A stretch of DNA of 17,642 nucleotides from NCBI GenBank assembly GCA_964426915.1, contig CAYRTD010000084.1, positions 1-17,642 of the forward strand, in the 5' to 3' direction. Shown piece by piece: positions 1 through 7,353 of the stretch. Within the stretch, counting starts at the first letter, position 1. Each line of letters begins with the position of its first letter. The DNA is from CAYRTD01 sp964426915 (GTDB lineage: Bacteria > Bacteroidota > Bacteroidia > Bacteroidales > GCA-2748055). The notes below the pieces were generated by a model. That model made no database searches. It was not told where the DNA came from and saw only the letters and a program-made list of their open reading frames with translations. Made by a program: the position numbers and the translations under genes.

Positions 1-186
1 GCCGGTGAAAGCTACGCGCTGCGCCTTCAGGCAAGCTTTATGCGAACGCGGTCACGCCTGTCCACGGTACTCCGGGAAATACCGCTGATGAGATCCCTCG
101 GCTATTGCCCGGGATCAGTTCGACTAAATGATTTTGAAAACCAAAATCATGGTCTCACCGAGTATATCGGACATTATGAACAGACT
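1..186. repeat. GC-rich, hairpin-rich intergenic repeat-like segment at the left edge
   Basis: No gene is supported here. The first 120 bases are about 60% G+C, well above the AT-rich genes next to them. Two inverted repeats are visible: GATCCC/GGGATC (92-97 with 111-116), and a perfect 9-bp repeat ATGATTTTG/CAAAATCAT (128-136 with 142-150, 5-base loop). A short CCGA/TCGG pair follows at 158-170. One forward frame is open through the segment, but it runs on antisense inside the neighbouring guanylyltransferase gene and has no recognisable protein signature, so I treat it as chance. The composition and hairpins suggest a dispersed intergenic repeat. That is inference; a genome-wide copy count would decide it. 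Confidence 0.45.
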
Positions 187-192
187 CTAAAT
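172..192 (+). repeat. Left copy of a 21-base near-identical direct repeat
   Basis: The 21 bases here, beginning CATTATG and containing ACAGAC, match positions 17552-17572 at the other end of the window at 18 of 21 positions in the same orientation. The left copy touches the 3' end of the guanylyltransferase gene, whose stop codon starts at 189. The match is short, so chance is possible, but both copies sit in repeat-like non-coding DNA. Confidence 0.35.
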
Positions 193-1284
193 ATAATCAT
201 CTCCTTCTTCCAGCTTAACATCATTAACATAACTCTTTATTTTCTGCTCGTGATCCTTCCTGCAAATCAAAAGCACATCCTTACTGTCAATGACAATAAA
301 ATCTTTCAGTCCGTCTATTACCACGAGCCGCTTATTGTCTGAACTGATTAGTGTCGATTTTGAATCGTATACATAGGTCTTACCACCGATTATAACATTA
401 TTATCATTATCCTTTTGCTTTTGCTCAAATAATGAACCCCAGGTCCCCAAATCCGACCATCCAAAGTCAGCAGTCAAGACATAAACATTATCCGACTTTT
501 CCATAATTCCGTAATCAATTGAAATATTCTTGCAACTGGAATAAATCTCCTGGATGAATCCTTCCTCTTTAGGGGTTCCATAAAAATTTAAACCCGACAT
601 AAAAGCATTATTCATCTCTGGTAAAAAATCCTTGAACGCTCTTAAAATGGTCGATACAGACCAAAAGAAAATTCCCGAGTTCCAGTAAAACTCACCACTC
701 TCTAAAAATACTTGTGCCAGCTTTGCATCCGGCTTCTCAGTGAAAGTTTTGACTTTATTAAAAACAACATCATTTTCGCTTTCTATCCTGTTCTCATTGT
801 CTATCTGAATATATCCATAACCGGTTTCCGGCCGGTTGGGTTGTATCCCGATAGTGAGAATTGTATCATTCTTACCCACAAAATCCAGGCCCTGACCAAC
901 AACTTCTCTAAAAACATCTTCTTTCAGAATTAAATGATCGGAAGGAGCCACAACCATCCTGGCCTGTGGATCCCTGGTTTTGATCTTATAAGAGGCATAT
1001 GCGATACAGGGCGCAGTATTCCTCCGGTAAGGCTCCAGCAAGATGTTATCAACAGGGATGTCGGGCAATTGTTCCTGAACAAGGTTTGAATACAGTGCAT
1101 TCGTAACAATATAGATGTTTTCTGCAGGAATAATCTCACTGAAACGTTCATAGGTTTGTTGCAAAAGAGATTTACCCATACCCAGGATATCGAGAAATTG
1201 TTTGGGCCTTGATGTTCTGCTTAAGGGCCAGAAACGGCTTCCGACTCCTCCAGCCATAATTATGCAATAATCTCTACTTTTCAT
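187..1284 (-). CDS. manC: Mannose-1-phosphate guanylyltransferase (GDP-mannose pyrophosphorylase)
   Basis: This 365-residue protein should make GDP-mannose from mannose-1-phosphate and GTP in the cytoplasm, feeding mannose, fucose or rhamnose into surface polysaccharides. The N-terminal nucleotide-binding motif reads MAGGVGSRFWPLSR at residues 10-23, followed by the KQF lysine at 28-30. Other family landmarks are PSDH (114-117), TGYGYI (154-159), FTEKP (181-185), WNSGIFFW (201-208) and FGWSDLGTW (274-282). The length fits the short, single-function type: there is no fused C-terminal phosphomannose isomerase domain. The ATG at 1284 places the motif correctly near the N-terminus. It is transcribed divergently from mlaE across a 164-bp gap and shows no polysaccharide genes beside it in this window. 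The family assignment is firm; the exact downstream sugar pathway is not visible. Confidence 0.93.
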   Translation of the reverse strand: MKSRDYCIIMAGGVGSRFWPLSRTSRPKQFLDILGMGKSLLQQTYERFSEIIPAENIYIVTNALYSNLVQEQLPDIPVDNILLEPYRRNTAPCIAYASYKIKTRDPQARMVVAPSDHLILKEDVFREVVGQGLDFVGKNDTILTIGIQPNRPETGYGYIQIDNENRIESENDVVFNKVKTFTEKPDAKLAQVFLESGEFYWNSGIFFWSVSTILRAFKDFLPEMNNAFMSGLNFYGTPKEEGFIQEIYSSCKNISIDYGIMEKSDNVYVLTADFGWSDLGTWGSLFEQKQKDNDNNVIIGGKTYVYDSKSTLISSDNKRLVVIDGLKDFIVIDSKDVLLICRKDHEQKIKSYVNDVKLEEGDDYI

Positions 1285-1448
1285 TATCTTGTTTTTTTAT
1301 TTATAGCGAATCTAAGGTATAAAAATCATTTTTACCAGAGAAAAATAATCATTTACATAAATAACCTGTTCGGGATGATCAAGGTTTTGGTTGGTTATTT
1401 CCATTGTTTGAAGGATATTATTCTTAATTTTACCGCAAAGAGCAGACT

Positions 1449-2189
1449 ATGAATTTTTTTGAAAGTGCAGGAAGATATTTCATTCTGCTTTCCAGGGTTT
1501 TTGCAAAACCCGAGAAACACAGAATATACTATAACCAAACTATAAAAGAAATTGAAAACCTGGGGATAAATTCTTTTGGTATCGTAGTGATTATTTCTCT
1601 TTTTGTAGGAGCAGTTATTACAATTCAGACAAATTATAATCTCGAAAATCCCCTGCTCCCAAAATATCTGGTGGGGGTAACCGTCAGGGATTCGCTCCTT
1701 CTTGAATTCTCATCAACTATGGTTGCTCTTATCCTGGCAGGAAAAGTGGGTTCAAGCATTTCTTCTGAAATTGGGACCATGAGAGTTTCAGAACAAATAG
1801 ATGCTCTCGAGATCATGGGAGTAAATTCAGCCGGTTTTCTTATTTTACCGAAAATCATAGCCGCAGTGTTTTTCTTTCCAATCCTTTCTCTTTTAAGTAT
1901 GTTTGTAGGAATTTTCGGAGGATATATTCTTTGCCTTTTAACAGAGGTAATAAGTCCGGTCGATTATATCTACGGGATCCAGTATGCCTTTTATCCTCAT
2001 TACATCAGTTATGCCGTAACCAAAGTAGTTTTTTATGCCTTTATTATTGTAAGTATTTCTGCTTACCAGGGATATTACGCTGAAGGAGGGTCGCTTGAAG
2101 TAGGAAAATCAAGCACAAGAGCAGTAGTTCATAGCAGCATTCTTGTGCTTCTTGCCAATCTCATTCTTACAAAACTGATCCTTTCATGA
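1449..2189 (+). CDS. mlaE: MlaE-family ABC transporter permease (phospholipid/MCE transport)
   Basis: This 246-residue integral membrane protein is the permease of an MlaFEDB-type system that moves phospholipids between the inner and outer membranes of Gram-negative cells. It is recognised by the family hallmark around residues 107-122 (EIGTMRVSEQIDALEIMG) and by about five hydrophobic segments (roughly 44-60, 85-105, 130-165, 185-205 and 228-245). The length is normal. Its stop codon overlaps the start of the ATPase gene in an ATGA arrangement (2186-2189), so the two are surely co-translated. The usual third partner, an MlaD/MCE-domain lipid-binding protein, is not encoded next to it here and would have to lie elsewhere. 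I saw no clear promoter in the 164-bp gap upstream. Confidence 0.92.
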   Translation: MNFFESAGRYFILLSRVFAKPEKHRIYYNQTIKEIENLGINSFGIVVIISLFVGAVITIQTNYNLENPLLPKYLVGVTVRDSLLLEFSSTMVALILAGKVGSSISSEIGTMRVSEQIDALEIMGVNSAGFLILPKIIAAVFFFPILSLLSMFVGIFGGYILCLLTEVISPVDYIYGIQYAFYPHYISYAVTKVVFYAFIIVSISAYQGYYAEGGSLEVGKSSTRAVVHSSILVLLANLILTKLILS

Positions 2190-2935
2190 TAAATGTGAAG
2201 AATATAACCAAAAAATTCAGTGAGAATATTGTCCTGGATGATGTTTCCGTAAGATTCGAAAAAGGAAAAACAAATCTGGTCATCGGACAAAGTGGCTCGG
2301 GAAAAACCGTCCTTCTCAAATCTATTGTGGGTTTAATCAGTATTGATGAAGGAGAGATCTGGTATGACAACCGGCTTTTCACTGCCCTTACCTTCAGAGA
2401 AAAAAAAGAGATCAGAAAAGAAATGGGCATGCTCTTCCAGGGATCGGCACTTTTCGACTCTTCAACTGTTGAACAAAATGTTATGTTCCCCCTGGATATG
2501 TTTACCAGTCAGTCTCACAAGGAAAAATTAAAAAGAGTGGATTTCTGTCTTGACAGAGTAAATATTAAAGGTGCAAATAAACTATTGCCAGCAGAATTGA
2601 GCGGTGGAATGAAGAAAAGAGTGGCTATTGCCCGCGCAATAGCTCTTAATCCCAAATACCTGTTTTGCGATGAACCGAATTCCGGTCTTGATCCCAAAAC
2701 TGCAATTCTTATTGATAATCTGATAAAAGAAATCACCGAGGATTTCAACATTACAACAATTGTTAATACCCATGATATGAATTCGGTGATCGAGATAGGA
2801 GATAAAGTTGTTTTCATTTATGAGGGACAAAAGCTCTGGGAAGGGACCAATAAGGAAATAATGAATACCCGTTCAAAAGAATTAAACGATTTTGTCTTTG
2901 CTACAAGTCTAGCCAAACAATTAAAAAAAGACTAA
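2186..2935 (+). CDS. mlaF: MlaF-family ABC transporter ATP-binding protein
   Basis: This 249-residue cytoplasmic ATPase powers the MlaE permease encoded just upstream. All ABC motifs are intact: Walker A GQSGSGKT (34-41), Q-loop FQ (84-85), signature LSGGM (138-142), Walker B YLFCDEP with catalytic Glu163, D-loop SGLD (166-169) and switch His196. The signature is LSGGM followed by KKR, typical of Mla-type ATPases rather than the more common LSGGQ. The gene overlaps mlaE by 4 bases and is followed after 17 bases by the NTPase gene, so it probably shares one transcript with the molybdenum-cofactor-like genes downstream, which is an unusual grouping. Function is confident from the motifs and the mlaE pairing. 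Confidence 0.93.
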   Translation: MINVKNITKKFSENIVLDDVSVRFEKGKTNLVIGQSGSGKTVLLKSIVGLISIDEGEIWYDNRLFTALTFREKKEIRKEMGMLFQGSALFDSSTVEQNVMFPLDMFTSQSHKEKLKRVDFCLDRVNIKGANKLLPAELSGGMKKRVAIARAIALNPKYLFCDEPNSGLDPKTAILIDNLIKEITEDFNITTIVNTHDMNSVIEIGDKVVFIYEGQKLWEGTNKEIMNTRSKELNDFVFATSLAKQLKKD

Positions 2936-2952
2936 GCCCAGTTTCTCTTAAT

Positions 2953-3480
2953 ATGAAAACATTTATTGTCACCGGTGAACGTGAAGGAGGAAAAACCAGT
3001 TTTCAGATAAATTTATACAAGGAATTGTCAAAATCGGATAAAAACCTATGTGGTTTTCTAAGCATCGGAGAAATCGATAAGGATAATAATAAGGACTTCA
3101 TTCTCCATAATCTTGTGTCGGGAGAAAATAAACATCTCGCTTCCCGAAATGGTCGCTCCAACTATGAAAAGTATGGGGATTTTTACTTCAATCCTATTGC
3201 TATACATTATGGTAACACAATTATTGCAAAGGCCTTGAAAAAAAAATGTGACATTTTCATGTTAGATGAAATCGGGCCTTTTGAACTGGAGGGATATGTG
3301 TGGCACGATTCTCTTAAGAAAATCATTTCATGCCATCAGGGGGGACTGATAATCAGTGTTCGCAGAAGACTTATAAAAAAAACCGTTGCTTATTTTCGCA
3401 TGAATAAACCCGTCGTCTTTAATATTCATGAGATAAGCCCTGCAGAAGCTTCGAAGAACGTCCTGTCGTCTTTTTCCTGA
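2953..3480 (+). CDS. THEP1-like P-loop nucleoside-triphosphatase
   Basis: This is a 175-residue soluble P-loop protein. The Walker A loop is GEREGGKTS (residues 8-16), and the Walker B segment IFMLDEIGPFELEG (101-114) has the DEIG-x-x-EL form typical of the nucleoside-triphosphatase (THEP1, NTPase_1) family. There is no ABC signature, so it is not a transporter ATPase of the usual kind. Characterised THEP1 proteins hydrolyse nucleoside triphosphates slowly, and their biological role is unsettled. Here the gene lies 17 bases after mlaF and 80 bases before mobA. Since MobB, the usual MobA partner, is also a small P-loop GTP-binding protein, a role alongside MobA or the S/T-like membrane protein is conceivable, but that is inference. 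The ATG at 2953 places the P-loop eight residues in, as expected. Confidence 0.8.
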   Translation: MKTFIVTGEREGGKTSFQINLYKELSKSDKNLCGFLSIGEIDKDNNKDFILHNLVSGENKHLASRNGRSNYEKYGDFYFNPIAIHYGNTIIAKALKKKCDIFMLDEIGPFELEGYVWHDSLKKIISCHQGGLIISVRRRLIKKTVAYFRMNKPVVFNIHEISPAEASKNVLSSFS

Positions 3481-3560
3481 TAACGGTCTATAACAGTCTT
3501 TTGCCAAACCTTATCATACTGTCACAAATATTTCTTTCTTTTGTAAAAAAATTGCAGATA

Positions 3561-4139
3561 ATGACAGGTATTCTACTTGCCGGGGGGAAAAGCAGACGTA
3601 TGGATAAGGACAAAGCCTTCATTGACTTTCAAGGGAAAAAACTCTATGAATACCCGCTTTCTGTTCTTAAAAAATTCTGTCCGGAAATTCTAATAAGCAG
3701 TTCCGATAAGAGATTCGAAAATACAAATTTTCCTGTAATACCGGACATTACCGGGGATATTGGTCCTTTAGGAGGAATATATACCTGCCTGCGGAAAGCA
3801 AAAAATGACAAAGCCCTGATCCTTAGTTGTGATATTCCCTTTATTAACCCAGAATTCATCAAGCTCCTGATAATAAATTCAAGAAACCAAACAATTAGCC
3901 TGGGAATTAATAAAAATAAAATGCCGGAACCGTTGATGGCTGTTTACGACAAAAAAATACTGAACAGGATTGAGGATATGATCAAAAGAGGCGATTTCAA
4001 AATTCGACGGCTTTTTAAAGTTGGAAAAATAAAATATCTTGATCCCCTGATGTTTGGTTTTGACCCGGACAAGCTTTTTTTTAATGTTAATAGCCCTTCT
4101 GATCTTAAAGAAGCAGAAAAACAAAAAATAATCCGATGA
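3561..4139 (+). CDS. mobA: Molybdenum cofactor guanylyltransferase MobA
   Basis: This 192-residue enzyme should transfer GMP from GTP to molybdenum cofactor, making the guanine dinucleotide form used by DMSO-reductase-family enzymes. Visible motifs are LAGGKSRRMDKDKA (residues 6-19, nucleotide binding), GPLGGI (68-73), SCDIPF (89-94, metal-binding Asp), EPLMAVYD (123-130) and the C-terminal FFNVNSPSDL (173-182). The frame is open further upstream to a TTG at 3501, but the ATG at 3561 puts the LAGGKS loop at the normal distance from the N-terminus, so I chose it. The last codons overlap the next gene by 4 bases (ATGA at 4136-4139). No other molybdenum cofactor genes or molybdoenzymes are in the window. 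Guanylyl- versus cytidylyltransferase specificity cannot be proved from sequence alone. Confidence 0.87.
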   Translation: MTGILLAGGKSRRMDKDKAFIDFQGKKLYEYPLSVLKKFCPEILISSSDKRFENTNFPVIPDITGDIGPLGGIYTCLRKAKNDKALILSCDIPFINPEFIKLLIINSRNQTISLGINKNKMPEPLMAVYDKKILNRIEDMIKRGDFKIRRLFKVGKIKYLDPLMFGFDPDKLFFNVNSPSDLKEAEKQKIIR

Positions 4140-5323
4140 TCAGCGAAAATAAAATCATTCTTGAAGATAAATGGCTTAAAGCAGCTGTACTGGGTAGTTT
4201 ATGGGCCAGTTTTGAGATTATCGTGGGCAGCCTTCTTCATAATCTCAGAATACCATTCGCAGGAACATTTTTAACTCTTTTTGCCGTCATTTTGCTGATC
4301 TCCTTTTCGAGAATTTGGCCACAGAGAGGAATTATTATACGCGCCGGGATCATCTGTGCACTGATGAAATCAATTTCACCCAGTGCTGTTATTCTGGGAC
4401 CGATGATCGGCATCCTCTCGGAAGCCCTGATAATAGAAGCCATCCTTATGCTTACTGGAAGAACCCTGGCGGGATATATCCTGGGCGGAGCAATTGCCGT
4501 GCTTAGCGCTCTTCTTCATAAAATTGGAAACCTTCTCATTATTTACGGCTTTGATCTCATTGAGGTCTATGTAAATATGTTAAATTATGCAGCCAATCAA
4601 CTCCAGCTTGCAGGCTTTGCTCCTGAACAACTTCTGTACATTCTTATAGCAGTTTACCTCATAGCGGGCGCTTTAGCCGGAATTGCCGGCTATTATATTG
4701 GATCCAGGGCCAAAAAGAAGAAAAAACTTTCGCAAACCTTCGTATTTACAGGTCATTCCGAATATAAAAAAGCCCCCACAGGAAAATATTCATTACTCTT
4801 GCTGTTCTTCCATCTGATATTTATCATCCTAAGTTTACTCTTTTTTGAAAAATCCCAAAATCTTGTTCTTAAAAGCAGCATTACATTCATTTATTTGATA
4901 TTTAACTTTTTATACTATAAAAACATCTCAGGAAAATTATTCAAACCTTTATTTTGGGTGCAATTATTAATAATACTTTTTCTGGCAGGACTTTTTCTGG
5001 AGACTTCCGATCCTCAGGAATTTTCTTTGTACAACGCCCTTACAAACGGCTGGAATATGTTCATGAGAGCTATGCTCGTAATTACTTCTTTTTCGGCAAT
5101 AAGCACAGAACTTGCAAATCCGGAGATAAGGGAATTCCTGATAAGCAAAGGCTTTCAAAAACTATATATGGCCTTACACCTTGCTTTCGGCGCACTGCCC
5201 ATGATGCTGGAAAGAAATTCCAACCTAAGGTCATTTTTTAAAAATCCCGTCGATTCATTTTCCTCCCTTGTGGCAGATGCAGAAAGCTGGCTGCAAAGTT
5301 TTAAATTACAAAACAGGAAATGA
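4136..5323 (+). CDS. Polytopic membrane protein, apparent fusion of ECF-type S-like and T-like parts
   Basis: This 395-residue protein falls into two hydrophobic halves joined by a basic linker (residues 191-217, with a run of five lysines at 193-197). The first half (13-190, about five or six helices, small-residue rich) resembles the substrate-binding S component of energy-coupling-factor vitamin/metal transporters. The second half (218-360) looks like part of the T component: a conserved stretch near 308-360 has the shape of the EcfT coupling region (MFMRAMLVITSFSAIS, then a helix ending GALPMMLER at 352-360). I recall such proteins in Bacteroidota but cannot name a characterised member. 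The substrate is unknown; mobA and the NTPase gene upstream hint at a molybdenum-cofactor or nucleotide-related compound. No ECF ATPase of the standard type is nearby. Start overlaps mobA by 4 bases. Confidence 0.6.
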   Translation: MISENKIILEDKWLKAAVLGSLWASFEIIVGSLLHNLRIPFAGTFLTLFAVILLISFSRIWPQRGIIIRAGIICALMKSISPSAVILGPMIGILSEALIIEAILMLTGRTLAGYILGGAIAVLSALLHKIGNLLIIYGFDLIEVYVNMLNYAANQLQLAGFAPEQLLYILIAVYLIAGALAGIAGYYIGSRAKKKKKLSQTFVFTGHSEYKKAPTGKYSLLLLFFHLIFIILSLLFFEKSQNLVLKSSITFIYLIFNFLYYKNISGKLFKPLFWVQLLIILFLAGLFLETSDPQEFSLYNALTNGWNMFMRAMLVITSFSAISTELANPEIREFLISKGFQKLYMALHLAFGALPMMLERNSNLRSFFKNPVDSFSSLVADAESWLQSFKLQNRK

Positions 5324-5481
5324 TTTATAATCAGGATGTAAAGATGGATGTTTCCTACTCCAACGGTTTAAATGAAATCAAACGAGTCCTGGATGATCTC
5401 ACATCGGTTAGGTTATCGGAACTTATATACTGCAGGGGATTGAATTACTGGACGGAGCGTACCCTGAACCTGGAGCCCTGA
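5320..5481 (+). CDS. Small 53-residue ORF, translationally coupled, unknown function
   Basis: An ATG at 5320 overlaps the stop of the S/T-like membrane protein in an ATGA arrangement, the same coupling used earlier in this cluster, and opens 53 codons to a TGA at 5479-5481. The product is soluble and mixed in charge, with an apparent amphipathic stretch (LNEIKRVLDDL, residues 18-28) and a more hydrophobic end (LSELIYCRGLNYW, 32-44) containing one cysteine. I do not recognise it. It could be a genuine small partner of the membrane protein or the remnant of a longer gene. It ends 10 bases before the convergent DUF4834-like gene. The exact stop-start overlap is the main argument that it is real. 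Confidence 0.45.
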   Translation: MIYNQDVKMDVSYSNGLNEIKRVLDDLTSVRLSELIYCRGLNYWTERTLNLEP

Positions 5482-5491
5482 AGAGACCCCC

Positions 5492-5710
5492 TTACTTCAG
5501 TTCCTCATAATCGATATAGTCACCCTCATCCTTACTGATCTTTTTCCCGGAGTTATTTTTTTTCTGGATAGTTATATCCCCTTCATTTTCTCCCTCTTCG
5601 GCCCTCCTTCTTTCGTAATTCCTTGAGGACGAGGGGAATATAATCTTCCCTATAAAACGAAAAGCAAAGTATATGAGTGCAAGTATTAATAATAATCGTA
5701 TCAAAGCCAT
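5492..5710 (-). CDS. DUF4834-like small membrane protein
   Basis: This is a 72-residue protein with one N-terminal membrane helix (MALIRLLLILALIYFAFRFI, residues 1-20), a short KIIFP stretch, then a charged, Glu/Lys-rich cytoplasmic or periplasmic tail ending in GDYIDYEELK. The single helix followed by an acidic, tyrosine-containing ending of the form GDY-[IV]-DYEE is what I associate with the Bacteroidota DUF4834 family, of unknown function. The frame extends upstream to a TTG at 5731, but that codon overlaps the -7 element of a good promoter (5729-5736), so the ATG at 5710 is the better start. The gene is monocistronic as far as can be seen and convergent with the preceding plus-strand cluster. 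Confidence 0.7.
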   Translation of the reverse strand: MALIRLLLILALIYFAFRFIGKIIFPSSSRNYERRRAEEGENEGDITIQKKNNSGKKISKDEGDYIDYEELK

Positions 5711-5728
5711 ATAATTTAAACCAGAAGG

Positions 5729-5759
5729 CAAAGATAATTATTCAATCTTAGCAAAACAA
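5729..5759 (-). promoter_or_regulatory. Bacteroidota-type promoter for the DUF4834-like gene
   Basis: Read on the minus strand, TTG (5759-5757) is followed after 20 bases by TATCTTTG (5736-5729), a full match to the Bacteroidota primary sigma consensus TTG-N17-23-TAnnTTTG. Transcription would start near 5722, giving a leader of about a dozen bases before the ATG at 5710. Confidence 0.55.
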
Positions 5760-5889
5760 AAAGGGAGTAGAAACTTTATTGTCCTTGAGACCACGCTAAA
5801 AAGTGTTTTTTATTTTTGGGCTACTTTTCGGAGTAGATTCACGCTGGAAAAAAAGAAATGATGTATTCTCCGACTCAGGCATTCACATG

Positions 5890-7326
5890 CTAATCTATCA
5901 GCGGCACGTCATAGATCTTTTTCTTTTTACAACCGATCATAATATTCATTCCAATTTTAAAATTAAAGTATCTGGCATCCTTAGGGAAGAAGTAAACCGA
6001 GGGCCCCGTATCTGTTAAGAAATAAAGGTTAAAGGGAAAAGCTTTTAGCGCCAGTCCAAATCCGATATTTTTGTAAGAATTATTTATTACCGAATAGCTA
6101 ACCGTTGTACTTATCATTTTTAGGGGATAGAAATTTGCTGATGCTGTAAATTGCTGGCGTACATCCCCCCGATAAAAATCGGTACGGGAAAGTAAGCCGA
6201 GGCCAATTTTCGGATGTGGATAAAAAGCACCGCCAAGGAAAAGTTTTGCAGGAAGATAGTTCCGGAATTCTGTTTCTGAAGCCGAGAAATTATCGTAAGT
6301 GTTTTCGAGTGAGTCAAGAAAATCGTCCACAAAATCGTTCTCCTCGGAAAGATATACCTCGACTCCTTCAAAGTCGTAACTTGCCTTATGCCTGAGATTT
6401 ACCATCCGGTCGGTCCACTTCACCGAGCCAAAATCAACAATGCTTGCCGACAATTGCAACCAGTCGTATAATTTATAATCAACACCAATATCCAGGGCCA
6501 GACCGAAATTTTTGGGATTAATGATCATCCTTGTAATTTCCCCGGCATCGGGTGTTTCAGGATCAAAGTTCTCAAGGTTACCCGTAATAGACTCCAAAGG
6601 TGCCGAAACTGCAAAATTCAGATAATCTATTAAATAAGGGGCACTGGAAATAATGGAAATGTCATTATTAACACTCCATACATCTTCACTGGTGGCAAGG
6701 CTCAGATCGAACCTTTCGGTATGGATATTTGCCTGACCAAAAAGTAGCTTACCCCTCACTCCTACAGTGAGTTCGTCTCCAAACTTCTGTGAAACTCCCA
6801 TGGAAAATTCATTTATCAGGCTCATGTCCAGCCCCAGATCCATCTCGAAGAATTCACCTTCATCAGGTCCTGTGATCGGGAACCGTAAATAATCATCAGA
6901 GTAATCCATCTGGAAACTAAATCTCTCCCGTATGTCGAATGTGAAATAGGTATCTTCTCTGCGAAAACCAAAGGAAGCCAAACTGGTGGAGAATTCCGTA
7001 ATAAATGAATTTTTACTGTCCAGCTGATCCATAAACGCTTCTCCTCCAATACCGTCAGGATGGAGGAAGGTGACAAGTGAATCGATCCTTTCGCTATACT
7101 GGATCAGGTCACCAAAGTCGAAAGAAGAATTACTTACCCTCATTTTCATAGGAGCAAGACCCGGTAATCCCAGGAAAAAATTGCATTCAGGTTGAAATGC
7201 AGGATTAACCTGGTAAACCTGAGGCACTCCACGCATAAAGTAGAAAGAATTAATATCCTGAGAATGTACATTTAAGATCCCTGTAAAAAGCATGGTTATT
7301 ATAATCAGGGCAGGGCGAAATTTCAT
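5890..7326 (-). CDS. DUF5723-like outer-membrane beta-barrel protein
   Basis: This 478-residue secreted protein begins with a Sec signal peptide (hydrophobic core at about residues 5-20, cleavage near the HSQ at 21-23). The mature N-terminus (SFYFMRGVPQVYQVNPAFQP, 27-46) with its 'NPAF' phrase, followed by alternating beta-strand segments and repeated descriptions of closed barrels ('GVRGKLLFGQANI', 'GLALDIGVDYKL'), matches the Bacteroidota family annotated DUF5723. Family members are predicted outer-membrane proteins of unknown function. It is the last gene of a three-gene operon, 27 bases after the lipoprotein gene. The C-terminus is unusual for a barrel in being short and lysine-rich with a cysteine (GCKKKK, at about residues 467-472) rather than ending on an aromatic residue. 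Confidence 0.72.
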   Translation of the reverse strand: MKFRPALIIITMLFTGILNVHSQDINSFYFMRGVPQVYQVNPAFQPECNFFLGLPGLAPMKMRVSNSSFDFGDLIQYSERIDSLVTFLHPDGIGGEAFMDQLDSKNSFITEFSTSLASFGFRREDTYFTFDIRERFSFQMDYSDDYLRFPITGPDEGEFFEMDLGLDMSLINEFSMGVSQKFGDELTVGVRGKLLFGQANIHTERFDLSLATSEDVWSVNNDISIISSAPYLIDYLNFAVSAPLESITGNLENFDPETPDAGEITRMIINPKNFGLALDIGVDYKLYDWLQLSASIVDFGSVKWTDRMVNLRHKASYDFEGVEVYLSEENDFVDDFLDSLENTYDNFSASETEFRNYLPAKLFLGGAFYPHPKIGLGLLSRTDFYRGDVRQQFTASANFYPLKMISTTVSYSVINNSYKNIGFGLALKAFPFNLYFLTDTGPSVYFFPKDARYFNFKIGMNIMIGCKKKKIYDVPLID

Positions 7327-7353
7327 AATTTCAGACTTTTGTGTGAATTTATA

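Noticed and set aside
40..342. 100-codon forward ORF at the left edge
   Set aside because: It begins in the GC-rich repeat-like segment and ends antisense to the guanylyltransferase gene; its product shows no family signature.
1403..1410. ATTGTTTG as -7 element of a promoter for mlaE
   Set aside because: The TA of the consensus is missing and no TTG lies at a suitable distance upstream.
3501..3560. Longer MobA start at a TTG
   Set aside because: The ATG at 3561 places the nucleotide-binding LAGGKS loop at the normal position; the extra 20 residues look like a chance extension.
5821..5836. CTACT/AGTAG hairpin after the DUF5723-like gene as terminator
   Set aside because: The stem is only 5 bp and not followed by a U-tract in the needed direction.
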